Positions 1 through 9,732 of a DNA stretch of 64,000 nt are shown one piece after another. Position 1 is the stretch's first letter, and every line of letters begins with the position of its first letter. A program made the position numbers and the translations under genes. The stretch lies in the NCBI RefSeq assembly GCF_900019265.1, contig NZ_CYGX02000012.1, positions 124,001 through 188,000 on the forward strand, read 5' to 3'. This DNA comes from Paraburkholderia ribeironis. GTDB taxonomy: Bacteria > Pseudomonadota > Gammaproteobacteria > Burkholderiales > Burkholderiaceae. The notes under the pieces were generated by a model. It did not search any database, had not been told where the DNA came from, and was given only the letters and a program-made list of their open reading frames with translations.

Positions 1-501
1 GTTGCGGTCGATCGGCGTGATCGTGGTGGTGACTTCGGCGGCATAGAAGCCGCGCGTCAGATACTGACGCTTCAGCTCCTGCTCGGCCCTGTCGACCAGC
101 GCCTTGTCGTAGTAGCGGCCTTGCGACAAACCGACGGCGCGCAGCGCCTTGATCAGGTTGTCCTTCTCGAACTCATGAATGCCGGCGAAGTCGATCGTGC
201 CGACGGCCGGACGCTCCAGCACCTGCACGATGACGACATTGCCTTCGGTGGCGATCTTGACGTCGTTGAAGAAGCCGGTGGCGTACAGCGCGCGAATCGC
301 TTCGGACGCCTTGTCGTCGCTGAACGTGTCACCTTGTTTGATGGGGAGGTACGCGAACACGGTACCTGGTTCGACGCGTTGCAATCCCTCAATGCGGATG
401 TCTTGCACCACGAAGGGCGTCGTTGCGTGAGCAACCAGCCCATGCGCGGCGACTGCCGCGGCTATAACCGTCTTTGGAACAAAGCGATGAGGTTTAAACA
501 A
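1..501 (-). CDS. bamA: Outer membrane protein assembly factor BamA (N-terminal part, cut by window edge)
   Basis: The first 167 residues of BamA, the Omp85 barrel that inserts outer-membrane proteins. A signal-peptide-like start is followed by POTRA-type sequence, including FVVQDIRIEGLQRVEPGTVF and a glycine-poor alternating pattern. The start appears to be TTG at 501: the codons upstream in frame run to a TGA without ATG or GTG, and GGGGAAG lies about 4 nt before the TTG. It is the last visible gene of the rseP-dxr-cdsA-uppS-frr-pyrH transcription direction, 66 nt after rseP. The family identity is secure; the start codon is an inference. Confidence 0.93.
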   Translation of the reverse strand, partial: MFKPHRFVPKTVIAAAVAAHGLVAHATTPFVVQDIRIEGLQRVEPGTVFAYLPIKQGDTFSDDKASEAIRALYATGFFNDVKIATEGNVVIVQVLERPAVGTIDFAGIHEFEKDNLIKALRAVGLSQGRYYDKALVDRAEQELKRQYLTRGFYAAEVTTTITPIDRN

Positions 502-567
502 CGTGCTTCCCCAGTGTGTATAGCTGCATCAGGTCAGACGGCGCCATCGTGAACGCCGCCGGACACT

Positions 568-1962
568 TTAAAAATGGATTAAACGAGCCAGATCGTTGAA
601 CAGCGCGATCGCCGACAATGCGACGATGCAGGCGAGACCCGCCCTCTGAAAAACGAGTTGCCAGCGTTCGGAGACAACTTTGCCGGTTACAGCTTCAACC
701 AAATAATATAACAGATGCCCACCGTCCAATACCGGAATTGGTAGCAGGTTCAGTACACCAAGGCTAATACTGACAAGGGCCAGGAACGACAAAAATGCGG
801 AAGGACCCAGACGTGCGCTCTTTCCCGCGTAATCGGCAATCGTCACGGGACCGGAAAGATTCTTCAGCGAAGCCTCGCCGACGATCATCCGTCCGAACAT
901 GCGCACCGAGTAAATCGCGAGATCCCACGTGCGGCGCGCGCCCAGTTGCAGGCTCTCGAGCGGCCCGTAGCGCACGTCGATCGACGGCACCTGGGTCGCC
1001 AGTTCCGCGCCGATGCGGCCGATCTGCTGCCCGGTCGCGGCATCGCGCTGCGCTTGCGGCACGATGCTGATGTCTTCGAGCTGACCTGCCGGATGACCGC
1101 CACGGCCGCCGCGCTCCACCTGCAACATCACCGGCACGCCGGCGTGCGATTTTACATAAGCGATGAAGGCCGTGGCGTTATCGGCCGGCGTACCGTTGAT
1201 CGCGCGCAGACGATCGCCCGCGACGATGCCCGCCTTCTGCGCCGCGCTGCCCGACTGCACGCCGGCCACCGTCAGCTTGCCGCCGCCCGGCTCGAAACCG
1301 AGATGCGACATGAAATCGTCGTCGATGTCTTTCTCGCCGATACCGCGCAGATCGATCGGGAAATCGGAGGTGCCATGCGCGTCTTTCGCGCGCAGCACGA
1401 CGTGCTTGTGATCGAATGCGGCGCCCAGCAGCTTCCAGCGCAGGTCCGACCATGAACGCACCGGCTCGGCTACGTCGCTGTTGCCGGTGCGCACCGCGAC
1501 GATGGTTTCGCCGCCCTCGAAGCCGGCCACGGCCGCCGCGGTACTCGGCGCGGGCGTCGCGATGACGGCCGCCGGCTCCGTCACGCCAGTCGCGAATACC
1601 AGCGCGAACAGCACGATGGCCAGCAGAAAGTTCGCGACCGGACCCGCCACGACGATCGCAAAGCGCCGCCAGACCGACTGCCGGTTGAACGCATGCGGCA
1701 AGTCTTCGGGGGGAATCGGCGCAGTGCCGGTTTCGCGCTCGTCGAGCATCTTTACGTAGCCGCCGAGCGGCAACGCGGCAATGATCCACTCGGTGCCCGT
1801 CTTCGGACTCACCCATTGGAACAGCGGCTTGCCGAAGCCGATCGAAAAGCGCAGCACCTTGACCTTGCACAGACGCGCCACGCTGTAGTGCCCGTACTCG
1901 TGAACGACCACGAGCACGCCAATCGCGACCGCGAAAGCCAGCAGTTCGATCAGCAGGTTCAT
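568..1962 (-). CDS. rseP: RIP metalloprotease RseP (site-2 protease)
   Basis: A 464-residue inner-membrane zinc protease that performs the second cut of the anti-sigma factor RseA in the sigma-E envelope stress response (family knowledge). The zinc motif HEYGH is at residues 21-25 inside the first membrane segment. PDZ-like sequence occupies the middle, and the second metal-ligand motif LLPIPVLDGGHLLYY lies near residue 410 between C-terminal membrane helices. I chose ATG 1962 because family members begin MNLLIELLAF; the frame stays open further upstream only by overlapping dxr. It lies 7 nt after the dxr stop and directly before bamA, so envelope protease and barrel assembly factor are probably co-expressed. 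Confidence 0.95.
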   Translation of the reverse strand: MNLLIELLAFAVAIGVLVVVHEYGHYSVARLCKVKVLRFSIGFGKPLFQWVSPKTGTEWIIAALPLGGYVKMLDERETGTAPIPPEDLPHAFNRQSVWRRFAIVVAGPVANFLLAIVLFALVFATGVTEPAAVIATPAPSTAAAVAGFEGGETIVAVRTGNSDVAEPVRSWSDLRWKLLGAAFDHKHVVLRAKDAHGTSDFPIDLRGIGEKDIDDDFMSHLGFEPGGGKLTVAGVQSGSAAQKAGIVAGDRLRAINGTPADNATAFIAYVKSHAGVPVMLQVERGGRGGHPAGQLEDISIVPQAQRDAATGQQIGRIGAELATQVPSIDVRYGPLESLQLGARRTWDLAIYSVRMFGRMIVGEASLKNLSGPVTIADYAGKSARLGPSAFLSFLALVSISLGVLNLLPIPVLDGGHLLYYLVEAVTGKVVSERWQLVFQRAGLACIVALSAIALFNDLARLIHF

Positions 1963-1969
1963 AAACGCC

Positions 1970-3175
1970 TCACTGGACGGCGCGTTCCGTGCGACGGGCG
2001 CCGTCGGGCAGACGCGCAATGAATTCGGCAGCGGCGCGACGCGCGGCGGCATCCGCTTCGATCACGTCGTCGAGCGCGTGCGCGCTGCGGTTCGGCAAAG
2101 CATTGAGCACCGAGTCGACCACCTGCGCGATCGTCATGAAACCGATCCGGCGGGCGAGGAACGCTTCGACCGCGATCTCGTTCGCGGCGTTCAGCGCCGC
2201 GCTCGCAATGCCGCCTTCGGCGAGCGCCTTCATCGCCAGCGCAAGGCATGGGAAACGCGTGTAATCCGGCTTTTCGAACGACAACGACGCGATCTCCGCG
2301 AGATCGAGCTGCGCGACGCCCGACTCCACCCGGTCCGGAAACGCCAGCGCATGCGCGATCGGCGTGCGCATGTCGGGGTTGCCCAGTTGCGCAAGCACCG
2401 AACCGTCGACGTAAGAGACCAGCGAGTGGATCACGCTTTGCGGGTGAATCAGCACGTCGATGCGCTCGCCCGGCAAGCCGAACAGCCAGTGGGCCTCGAT
2501 GACTTCGAGGCCTTTGTTCATCATCGTGGCCGAGTCGACTGAGATCTTGCGGCCCATCACCCAGTTCGGATGCTTGCACGCCTCGTCCGGCGTGACGTCG
2601 ACGAGCGTCGCCGGTTCGCGGGTACGGAACGGGCCGCCCGAAGCGGTCAGGATGATTTTGGAGACACCGCCGTGCAGCGAGGCTTCGCGCGGCAGGCATT
2701 GGAAAATCGCATTGTGCTCACTGTCGACCGGCAGCAGCACGGCACCGTGGTCTCGCACCGCGTCCATGAAGATTGCGCCGGACATCACCAGCGCTTCCTT
2801 GTTGGCGAGCAGGATGCGCTTGCCGGCACGCGCCGCGGCGAGGCTCGGCGCGAGGCCGGCCGCGCCGACGATCGCCGCCACCACCGTATCGCAGCCAGCG
2901 CTTTGCGATACCTCGACGAGCGCTTGCGGCCCGTATGTGACTTCGGTCTGGCAACCCGCTTCGCGCAGTTTCGTTGCGACGCGCGCCGCCGTATCGGCGT
3001 CGCCCACCACCGCGACTTCGGGCGTAAAGCGCAGGCATTGCTCGATGAGCTTGTCGCCGTTGCGATGCGCGGTAAGCGCGTAAACCGAGAAACGCTCGGG
3101 ATGACGCGCGACGACGTCGAGCGTGCTGTCTCCAATCGAGCCCGTGGAACCGAGCAGTGTCAGACGTTTTTGCAT
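1970..3175 (-). CDS. dxr: 1-deoxy-D-xylulose 5-phosphate reductoisomerase
   Basis: A 401-residue cytosolic enzyme that converts DXP to MEP with NADPH, the committed step of non-mevalonate isoprenoid synthesis. The NADPH-binding motif GSTGSIG is at residues 8-14. Substrate-loop sequences such as [23 protein letters not shown] and [20 protein letters not shown] are intact, with the D and two E metal ligands present. The ATG at 3175 gives the usual N-terminus [12 protein letters not shown]. It lies 10 nt after cdsA and 7 nt before rseP. It supplies precursors for UppS two genes upstream, so part of the undecaprenyl route is grouped here. Confidence 0.96.
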   Translation of the reverse strand: MQKRLTLLGSTGSIGDSTLDVVARHPERFSVYALTAHRNGDKLIEQCLRFTPEVAVVGDADTAARVATKLREAGCQTEVTYGPQALVEVSQSAGCDTVVAAIVGAAGLAPSLAAARAGKRILLANKEALVMSGAIFMDAVRDHGAVLLPVDSEHNAIFQCLPREASLHGGVSKIILTASGGPFRTREPATLVDVTPDEACKHPNWVMGRKISVDSATMMNKGLEVIEAHWLFGLPGERIDVLIHPQSVIHSLVSYVDGSVLAQLGNPDMRTPIAHALAFPDRVESGVAQLDLAEIASLSFEKPDYTRFPCLALAMKALAEGGIASAALNAANEIAVEAFLARRIGFMTIAQVVDSVLNALPNRSAHALDDVIEADAAARRAAAEFIARLPDGARRTERAVQ

Positions 3176-3185
3176 ATCTCTTTCT

Positions 3186-4007
3186 CTAGCCGAGCAGCAG
3201 CATGGCAAGCGGCAGCACCGGCAACAACGCGTCGATGCGATCGAGCACGCCGCCGTGCCCCGGCAACAGGCCGCTTGAATCTTTCACCCCGGCCTGGCGT
3301 TTCAACATCGATTCGAACAGGTCGCCCACCACGCTGAATGCGACCAGCGCGGTCAGTGCGAGCAGTGCGCGTGCGGCGCCCCATTGCGCCAGCAACGCAG
3401 AATACAGGGTCGGCTCGAACGCATGCAAAACGACCGCCGCCGCCGCGACGATCATCACCACCAGCCAGCCGCCGATCGCGCCTTCCCAGGTCTTACCCGG
3501 ACTGATGGCGGGCGCGAGTTTGTGTTTTCCGAACGCCCTTCCGCAGAAGTATGCGCCGATATCGGCAAGCCATACCAATAGCAGCAGCGACAGCACGAAG
3601 GGCACGCCCTGCATGCGCGCGGCGACGAGAGCATGCCAGCACGCGGCGAATACCACAATGCCGGCAAGGAACAGAAAGGTGCGCCAGGCGCCCTGCGCCA
3701 GCGTGGGCTTGCGCAGCAGCACGAACGGACCGGCGATCACCCAGAAGATCGCGGCCGCCTTGAAGAGCGAGCGGGCCTCTTCAATCCCCGTGCCGAGCTG
3801 CGTGCTGGCGACCAGCGCGACCGCCGCCACCAGCGCGTACACCACCGGACCGGCGCCGCCCAGCTTGAGCAGACGTGCCCACTCCCACGCGGCGAACACG
3901 ACGACAAAGGCGATCAGCGCGCCGAACGCGCCCACCGGCGCGAACAGCGTGATCGGCAGGAACACTGCCAGCAGGATGATCGCCGTGATGACACGGGTTT
4001 TTAGCAT
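3186..4007 (-). CDS. cdsA: Phosphatidate cytidylyltransferase
   Basis: A 273-residue integral membrane enzyme that makes CDP-diacylglycerol from phosphatidic acid and CTP, the entry point to all phospholipids. Multiple hydrophobic helices cover most of its length. The C-terminal CdsA signature is present as [18 protein letters not shown] followed by DRID. The ATG at 4007 overlaps the last codons of uppS by 7 nt, indicating translational coupling. The neighbours uppS and dxr are the standard beta/gammaproteobacterial order. Confidence 0.95.
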   Translation of the reverse strand: MLKTRVITAIILLAVFLPITLFAPVGAFGALIAFVVVFAAWEWARLLKLGGAGPVVYALVAAVALVASTQLGTGIEEARSLFKAAAIFWVIAGPFVLLRKPTLAQGAWRTFLFLAGIVVFAACWHALVAARMQGVPFVLSLLLLVWLADIGAYFCGRAFGKHKLAPAISPGKTWEGAIGGWLVVMIVAAAAVVLHAFEPTLYSALLAQWGAARALLALTALVAFSVVGDLFESMLKRQAGVKDSSGLLPGHGGVLDRIDALLPVLPLAMLLLG

Positions 4008-4783
4008 GGAAGCGAATCGACGTTTTGCGATTGCGGCTCGAGCTGAGCACTGGTGCGGCCGAAACGGCGTTCACGCTCCGCGTATGAAGCGATGGCATGG
4101 CCGAGCGCGTCGGCGTCGAAATCCGGCCAGAACGTGTCGGTAAAGTAGAACTCAGTGTAGGCGAGCTGCCACAGCAGGAAGTTGCTGACGCGCCGCTCGC
4201 CGCCGGTGCGGATGAACAGGTCCGGCTCCGGCGCGTAAGCCATGGACAGATGCTCGGCAAACGAATCCTCGTTGACCTCGACCGGCTTGCCCGCCAGCGC
4301 CGACTGCTCGGCGAGCTTGCGGGTGGCCTGCATGATGTCCCAGCGCCCGCCGTAATTTGCGGCGATGGTCAGCGTGAGACGGGAGTTGCGCGCGGTCTTG
4401 GTTTCCGCGCGCTTGATCAGATCGCGGATCTTCGCGTCGAAACGATCCAGATCGCCGACCACACGCAAACGGATGCCGTTCGCGTGCAGCTTGCCGATTT
4501 CGCGCTCCAGCGCGGTGACGAACAGGCGCATCAGGAACGACACCTCTTCGTTCGGACGGCGCCAGTTTTCCGAGCTGAAGGCGAACAGCGTCAGGTATTC
4601 GACGCCCCGCCGCGCGCATGCCTCGACGGCCGCGCGCACCGCGTCGACGCCGCGCGTGTGGCCCGCCACACGCGGCAAGCGCCGCTGGGTGGCCCAACGG
4701 CCGTTGCCATCCATGATGATCGCGATATGACGCGGCACCGCGGCGACATCAGGCACGCGCACGGTTGAGCTGGTATAGGTCAT
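4001..4783 (-). CDS. uppS: Isoprenyl (undecaprenyl diphosphate) synthase
   Basis: A 260-residue cis-prenyltransferase that elongates farnesyl diphosphate with isopentenyl diphosphate to the C55 carrier used for peptidoglycan and O-antigen. The diagnostic [12 protein letters not shown] places the catalytic Asp at residue 25. [11 protein letters not shown], the [15 protein letters not shown] region and the FWPDFD motif follow. The ATG at 4783 is the natural start. It lies 62 nt after frr and overlaps cdsA by 7 nt. Confidence 0.96.
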   Translation of the reverse strand: MTYTSSTVRVPDVAAVPRHIAIIMDGNGRWATQRRLPRVAGHTRGVDAVRAAVEACARRGVEYLTLFAFSSENWRRPNEEVSFLMRLFVTALEREIGKLHANGIRLRVVGDLDRFDAKIRDLIKRAETKTARNSRLTLTIAANYGGRWDIMQATRKLAEQSALAGKPVEVNEDSFAEHLSMAYAPEPDLFIRTGGERRVSNFLLWQLAYTEFYFTDTFWPDFDADALGHAIASYAERERRFGRTSAQLEPQSQNVDSLPC

Positions 4784-4845
4784 GGCCGTCGGGACAGTGA
4801 CTACAAATGAGAAGTGAGAACCTGAACGTGCTGAGGCAAAGAGCC

Positions 4846-5406
4846 TCAGACCGTCATGATCTCGGCTTCCTTGGTCACGACGAGCTTGTCGATTTCAGCG
4901 ACGAACCGGTCCGTCAGCTTCTGAACGTCGTCGCCTGCACGACGCTCGTCGTCCTCCGAAATTTCCTTGTCTTTGACGAGCTTCTTCAACTGCTCGTTGG
5001 CGTCGCGGCGCAGGTTGCGCACGGCCACCTTGGCCGTTTCCGCTTCGCTCTTGACCACCTTGGTCAGTTCGCGCCGGCGTTCTTCGGTCAGCGCCGGCAT
5101 CGGCACGCGGATCACATCGCCTTGCGTGGCGGGGTTCAGACCGAGGTCCGACTCGCGAATCGCCTTTTCGACGACCTGGACCATCTTCTTTTCCCACGGC
5201 TGCACGCCGATCGTGCGTGCGTCGATCAGCGTGAGGTTCGCGACCTGCGAAATCGGCACCGGCGATCCGTAATAGTCGCACTGGATATGATCGAGCAGGC
5301 CCGTGTGCGCACGGCCCGTGCGGATCTTCGACAGATCGTTCTTGAACGCGTCGATGGAACGCTGCATCTTTTGTTCAGCGCCCTTCCTGATATCAGCCAC
5401 AGACAT
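4846..5406 (-). CDS. frr: Ribosome recycling factor
   Basis: A 186-residue cytosolic factor that splits post-termination ribosomes together with EF-G. It matches the family along its whole length, including [13 protein letters not shown], the [14 protein letters not shown] region and the charged C-terminal helix. The ATG at 5406 is chosen over an in-frame TTG two codons upstream because GGAGG stands 7 nt before it and family proteins begin [14 protein letters not shown]. It is placed between pyrH and uppS as usual. Confidence 0.96.
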   Translation of the reverse strand: MSVADIRKGAEQKMQRSIDAFKNDLSKIRTGRAHTGLLDHIQCDYYGSPVPISQVANLTLIDARTIGVQPWEKKMVQVVEKAIRESDLGLNPATQGDVIRVPMPALTEERRRELTKVVKSEAETAKVAVRNLRRDANEQLKKLVKDKEISEDDERRAGDDVQKLTDRFVAEIDKLVVTKEAEIMTV

Positions 5407-5505
5407 TTTCAAACCTCCGAACCTTCAAAACGATGCGAACCCGCCAGCGCGCGTTCGGCGGCGGCCCAGGCTCGCGTCAAAGCCCACGTTATGTGAAACG
5501 AGAGT

Positions 5506-6219
5506 TTACACGTGCACGAGGGTGCCCTCGTCCTCGCCTAGTACGATGCGTTTGAGCGCGCCCGGCTTGACGATCGAAAACACCCGGATCGGCAGCTTCT
5601 GGTCGCGGCACAGGGCGAACGCGGTGGCGTCCATCACCTGCAGATTGCGGCCGATCGCCTCGTCGAAGCTGATCGTGGTGTAACGGGTCGCACTCAGATC
5701 CTTCTTGGGGTCGGCCGAATAGACGCCGTCCACCTTGGTTGCTTTCAGCACGACTTCAGCGCCGATTTCCGAGCCGCGCAGCGCGGCCGCCGTGTCGGTC
5801 GTGAAGAACGGGTTGCCGGTGCCGGCCGCGAAAATCACGACTTTGCCTTCTTCGAGCTGGCGAATCGCGCGGGGCCGGATATACGGCTCGACCACCTGAT
5901 CCATGCGCAGCGCCGACTGCACACGCGCCTCGATACCGGCGTGGCGCATCGCATCCTGCAGCGCCAGCGCGTTCATCATGGTGGCCAGCATGCCCATGTA
6001 GTCGGCCGTTGCGCGATCCATGCCGGCTGCGCCGCCCGCCACACCACGGAAAATATTGCCGCCACCGATCACCACGGCAAGCTGCGTGCCGAGACGGACC
6101 ACTTCGGCCACATCCGCCACCATTCGTTCGATGGTCCCACGATTGATGCCGAAGGCATCGTCGCCCATCAGAGCTTCACCGGAGAGTTTGAGCAGGACGC
6201 GTTTGTAAGCAGTGGGCAT
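5506..6219 (-). CDS. pyrH: Uridylate kinase (UMP kinase)
   Basis: A 237-residue amino-acid-kinase-fold enzyme that phosphorylates UMP to [15 protein letters not shown] at the N-terminus, [10 protein letters not shown] around residue 60 and [13 protein letters not shown] around residue 140 are intact phosphate and nucleotide loops. ATG 6219 gives the standard [15 protein letters not shown] start; only weak Shine-Dalgarno character (GGAA) precedes it. A 216-nt gap to tsf holds a plausible promoter of its own (6263-6292). Confidence 0.96.
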   Translation of the reverse strand: MPTAYKRVLLKLSGEALMGDDAFGINRGTIERMVADVAEVVRLGTQLAVVIGGGNIFRGVAGGAAGMDRATADYMGMLATMMNALALQDAMRHAGIEARVQSALRMDQVVEPYIRPRAIRQLEEGKVVIFAAGTGNPFFTTDTAAALRGSEIGAEVVLKATKVDGVYSADPKKDLSATRYTTISFDEAIGRNLQVMDATAFALCRDQKLPIRVFSIVKPGALKRIVLGEDEGTLVHV

Positions 6220-6262
6220 AGGGATTTCCAGATCGCGCAGTACAGGGCAACAACAAGGGACT

Positions 6263-6292
6263 AATGTAGGGGTGAAATGCTGATTCGGGCAA
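6263..6292 (-). promoter_or_regulatory. Candidate sigma-70 promoter for pyrH
   Basis: Read on the minus strand, TTGCCC (6287-6292) is followed after 18 nt by TACATT (6263-6268), about 44 nt upstream of the pyrH start. It is the best match in the tsf-pyrH gap, but both boxes are imperfect. Confidence 0.35.
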
Positions 6293-6435
6293 GCGTCGCC
6301 AAATTGACGGACCCCGGGTCCGCCGGCGGCTGCGCAACGAGGGTCTACCCGCGCGCAGCCTTGCGCCGCTGCCGACCGCGGCAAAGTCTTGCTTCGCCGC
6401 GGGTCCAACAGTACAACGTGAAGCTTCGTTAAAGC

Positions 6436-7317
6436 TTATTGTTGCTTTGCAGCAGCAACCTGCGCGGCCACTTCGGCTGCGAAGTCGTCCTGCTTTTTCT
6501 CGATGCCTTCGCCGACCACGAACAGTGCGAACTTCTGCACGCTCGCACCGGCCGCCTTGAGCATCTGCTCGATCGTCTGCTTGTCGTTCTTAACGAACGG
6601 CTGGTTCAGCAGCGATACTTCCTTCAGGTACTTCTGCACGCTGCCGTCGACCATCTTGGCGACGATTTCAGCCGGCTTGCCCGATTCAGCGGCCTTCTGT
6701 TCAGCGATGCTGCGCTCCTTGGCGATCAGGTCCGCCGGCACGTCGTCCGACGACAGCGAAACCGGCTTCATCGCGGCGATGTGCATTGCCACGTCCTTGC
6801 CGACCTGCTCGTCCGCGCCGGTGTATTCGACCAGCACGCCGATACGCGTGCCGTGCAGGTACGCTGCCAGCTTGTTGGCGGTGTCGAAGCGCACGAAACG
6901 GCGGATCGACAGGTTTTCGCCGATCTTGCCGACCAGTGCGAGACGCACTGCGTCGACCGTCGAGCCGTCGAGCGGCAGCGCCGACAGGGCGGCCACGTCA
7001 GCCGGGTTTTGCGTAGCGACCAGCTCGGCGACCTTCTTCGAGAAAGCCAGGAAGTCGTCGTTCTTCGAAACGAAGTCGGTTTCGCAGTTCAGCTCGACCA
7101 GCGAGCCAGCGTTGCCGCCGATGAACGAAGCGACCACGCCTTCAGCCGTCACGCGCGACGCTGCCTTGCTGGCCTTGTTGCCCAGCTTCACGCGCAGCAG
7201 TTCTTCGGCGCGCGCCAGATCGCCGTCGGCTTCCGTCAGCGCCTTCTTGCATTCCATCATCGGCGCATCGGTCTTTGCGCGCAGTTCTGCAACCATGCTT
7301 GCGGTAATTGCCGCCAT
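6436..7317 (-). CDS. tsf: Translation elongation factor Ts
   Basis: A 293-residue nucleotide exchange factor for EF-Tu. The N-terminal UBA-like helix region contains [16 protein letters not shown], and the conserved [13 protein letters not shown] segment that contacts the EF-Tu nucleotide site is intact. Two adjacent in-frame ATGs occur. The second (7317) is preferred because AAGGAG then lies 6 nt upstream and the protein begins MAAITASMV. It follows rpsB after 193 nt containing a strong hairpin terminator, so its expression may depend on read-through. Confidence 0.96.
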   Translation of the reverse strand: MAAITASMVAELRAKTDAPMMECKKALTEADGDLARAEELLRVKLGNKASKAASRVTAEGVVASFIGGNAGSLVELNCETDFVSKNDDFLAFSKKVAELVATQNPADVAALSALPLDGSTVDAVRLALVGKIGENLSIRRFVRFDTANKLAAYLHGTRIGVLVEYTGADEQVGKDVAMHIAAMKPVSLSSDDVPADLIAKERSIAEQKAAESGKPAEIVAKMVDGSVQKYLKEVSLLNQPFVKNDKQTIEQMLKAAGASVQKFALFVVGEGIEKKQDDFAAEVAAQVAAAKQQ

Positions 7318-7458
7318 CATTTGCTCCTTGAGTTCCGTCTGTCACACGCCGCCCGCACTTCGATACCGGCGGCAAGAATTCGTTTCCACGTTCCGCGTAT
7401 TTTTTACGGACAACGCGTCGGGCACTCCTTGCGGCGCCCCACAACAATGTCGCGGCTT

Positions 7459-7492
7459 AAAAAAAGGGGGCCTGTAGAAAGCCCCCTTTTTT
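7459..7492 (-). terminator. Rho-independent terminator/attenuator between rpsB and tsf
   Basis: GCCCCC and GGGGGC arms (7466-7471 and 7481-7486), with a 9-nt loop, are flanked by A and T tracts on both sides. On the minus strand the stem ends in seven Ts. It lies directly downstream of rpsB and upstream of tsf, so it likely reduces rather than ends operon transcription. Confidence 0.85.
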
Positions 7493-7510
7493 GCTGGCCA
7501 CGGGGCAGCT

Positions 7511-8251
7511 TTACGCTTCCGGGTTGACCTCGACGAACTCGTCGCCGTCGTCGCCACGTGCAGCCTGCACCACTTCGTTGACCGCGTTCGCGCGGCCTTC
7601 GAGGATCGCGTCAGCCACGCCAGCCGCGTACAGGGCGACTGCCTTGCTGGCGTCGTCGTTACCCGGGATCACGTAGTCGATGCCTTCCGGCGAGTGGTTC
7701 GTGTCGACCACGGCGATGACCGGAATGCCGAGCTTGTTAGCTTCGGTCACGGCGATCTTGTGATAGCCGACGTCGACCACGAAGATCGCGTCCGGAATGC
7801 CGCCCATGTCCTTCACGCCGCCGATCGACTTCTGCAGCTTGGCCATTTCGCGTTCGAACAGCAGCGCTTCCTTCTTGCTCATGCGCTCGGTTTCGCCCGC
7901 TTCCATGTCCTTCAGGCGCTTGATCGAAACCTTCAGCGTCTTGAAGTTGGTCAGCATGCCGCCGAGCCAGCGGGCGTTGACGTACGGCATGCCAGCGCGT
8001 TGCGCTTCTTCGGCGATCGTGTCGCGCGACTGACGCTTCGTGCCGACGAACAGGATCGTGCCGCGGTTCGCTGCCAGTTGACGCGCGTACTTCAGCGCGT
8101 CGTTGTACATCGGCAGCGTCTTTTCGAGGTTGATGATGTGAATCTTGTTGCGATGACCGAAAATGAAGGGGGCCATCTTCGGGTTCCAGAAGCGCGTTTG
8201 GTGACCGAAGTGGACACCGGCTTCCAGCATTTGACGCATGGTAACTGCCAT
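7511..8251 (-). CDS. rpsB: 30S ribosomal protein S2
   Basis: A 246-residue structural protein of the small subunit. The sequence is typical throughout: [46 protein letters not shown] and a C-terminal acidic tail. ATG 8251 is the family start. It is the first gene of the operon, transcribed from the promoter at 8590-8619, leaving an unusually long leader of about 330 nt. In enterobacteria S2 represses its own operon through the leader; whether that holds here is inference. Confidence 0.97.
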   Translation of the reverse strand: MAVTMRQMLEAGVHFGHQTRFWNPKMAPFIFGHRNKIHIINLEKTLPMYNDALKYARQLAANRGTILFVGTKRQSRDTIAEEAQRAGMPYVNARWLGGMLTNFKTLKVSIKRLKDMEAGETERMSKKEALLFEREMAKLQKSIGGVKDMGGIPDAIFVVDVGYHKIAVTEANKLGIPVIAVVDTNHSPEGIDYVIPGNDDASKAVALYAAGVADAILEGRANAVNEVVQAARGDDGDEFVEVNPEA

Positions 8252-8589
8252 TAAAATCTCCGCGAGGGTTGGGTCTTAAGCCGGCTGCCGTATCGGCCGC
8301 GCCGCCCCTATCGGGCTGAACGCGACGGACACCCTTGGTGCGCCGGCTTGCGAGTTTGCTGCCTGACTACTGCGATTCGGCGACCGCCTTCCGGCAGCGC
8401 CACTTACTTCTTCTTCCTTACTTACTTCTCACGATCTACGCAGCAAGCACCATGAGAAGCCATAAGCCTCTTCCACTCTTCCACTTTCCCGCTCTCCGAC
8501 TTGTCCATCTTTCACCATCACTGCCTCTATGCAAGGCTATGTGAGGCAACAGAACGGAAAAAGCGGGACATGGACTGACTTAGCCAGAG

Positions 8590-8619
8590 AGTATAGCACG
8601 CGCCTACTGGCCGACTCAA
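8590..8619 (-). promoter_or_regulatory. Sigma-70 promoter for rpsB operon
   Basis: On the minus strand TTGAGT (8614-8619) is followed after 18 nt by TATACT (8590-8595), with TGC immediately before the -10 (extended -10). Transcription should begin near 8583, giving a leader of about 330 nt before rpsB. Confidence 0.65.
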
Positions 8620-8832
8620 CCGGGCGGGTAGCTCCCGCCGACCGCGGCGAGGTTGCACCGAGCCGCTCGCCGCCTGAGTCGTGGGCGCCGCGCGGCGGGA
8701 ACCGAAGCGCAAAACCATGCAATGACCCTCGGTCGCGTGCCCGCGCCAGTGCGTCGCGCGCAAACTTCCACAAACCGTCCGCCGCGCGCCGGCAAAACCG
8801 TCCGCCGAGCCCGCCAGCCCACTCGCAAAAGC

Positions 8833-8861
8833 CTGCGACAGCCGGAATATGGTGCGATAAT
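8833..8861 (+). promoter_or_regulatory. Candidate extended -10 promoter for map
   Basis: TGCGATAAT (-10 GATAAT at 8856-8861 with an upstream TG) lies 31 nt before the map ATG. The -35 (CTGCGA, 8833-8838, 17-nt spacing) is weak, as is common with extended -10 promoters. Confidence 0.4.
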
Positions 8862-8892
8862 CCCGCAATAAATCGCATTTCAGGCCCGACTC

Positions 8893-9702
8893 ATGGCTAT
8901 TACGCTCAAAAACGAACACGATATCGCGCAGATGCGCGTCGCCTGCAGGCTCGCGAGCGAATTGCTCGACTACATCACGCCGTTCGTCGCGGCCGGCATT
9001 ACGACCGGCGAACTCGACCGGTTGTGTCATGAATACATGCTCAAGGAACAGGGCACGGTGCCCGCGCCGCTGAATTATCAGCCGCCCGGCTATCCGCCGT
9101 ACCCGAAAGCCACCTGCATTTCCGTCAACGACGTGATCTGCCACGGCATCCCCGGCGACAAGACGCTGAAGAACGGCGATGCGCTGAACATCGACGTCAC
9201 CGTCATCAAGGAAGGCTATTTCGGCGACACGAGCCGCATGTTCATCGTCGGCGAAGGCTCGATCCTCGCCAAACGGCTGGTCCAGACCACCTTCGAATGC
9301 ATGTGGCTCGGCATCGATCAGGTCCGCCCGGGCGCGCATCTCGGCGACATCGGCTATGCGATCCAGAAGCACGCGGAAGGCCACGGCTACAGTGTGGTGC
9401 GCGAATACTGCGGCCACGGCATCGGCACGGTGTTCCACGAAGACCCGCAGATTCTGCACTACGGCCGCCCCGGCACCGGGCTCGAACTGCAGGCGGGCAT
9501 GATCTTCACGATCGAGCCGATGATCAACGCGGGCCGCCGCGAGATCCGCACCATGCCCGACCAGTGGACCGTCAAGACCAAAGATCGCAGCCTGTCGGCA
9601 CAGTGGGAGCACACCGTGCTCGTCACCGAGACCGGCTACGACGTGCTGACCGTTTCCACCGGCACGCCTGCGCGCCCGCCGGTGGTCGCGGCCACTGCCT
9701 GA
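8893..9702 (+). CDS. map: Methionine aminopeptidase, type I
   Basis: A 269-residue cytosolic metalloenzyme that removes initiator methionine after deformylation. The pita-bread fold ligands are recognisable: the conserved CHGIPGDK histidine region, NIDVTVIKEGYFGDTS, the YCGHGIG histidine motif and the FTIEPMI and QWEHTVLVTE glutamates. ATG 8893 gives MAITLKNEHDIAQM. It is divergent from rpsB and 30 nt before glnD, probably one operon. Its functional partner def lies 5 kb downstream on the other strand. Confidence 0.96.
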   Translation: MAITLKNEHDIAQMRVACRLASELLDYITPFVAAGITTGELDRLCHEYMLKEQGTVPAPLNYQPPGYPPYPKATCISVNDVICHGIPGDKTLKNGDALNIDVTVIKEGYFGDTSRMFIVGEGSILAKRLVQTTFECMWLGIDQVRPGAHLGDIGYAIQKHAEGHGYSVVREYCGHGIGTVFHEDPQILHYGRPGTGLELQAGMIFTIEPMINAGRREIRTMPDQWTVKTKDRSLSAQWEHTVLVTETGYDVLTVSTGTPARPPVVAATA

Positions 9703-9732
9703 CCGACTTTCGACCTGAGCGCAAGCCTGCCC

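Larger units (their letters stand above)
8252..8892. other. Divergent rpsB/map intergenic region
   Basis: 641 nt without a credible protein gene. It holds the rpsB promoter and its roughly 330-nt transcribed leader on the minus strand, and the map promoter close to 8893 on the plus strand. The stretch 8390-8520 is pyrimidine-rich on the plus strand (CTTACTT and TTCC runs), so purine-rich in the rpsB leader. Open frames across 8537-9032 lack any family resemblance. Confidence 0.6.
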
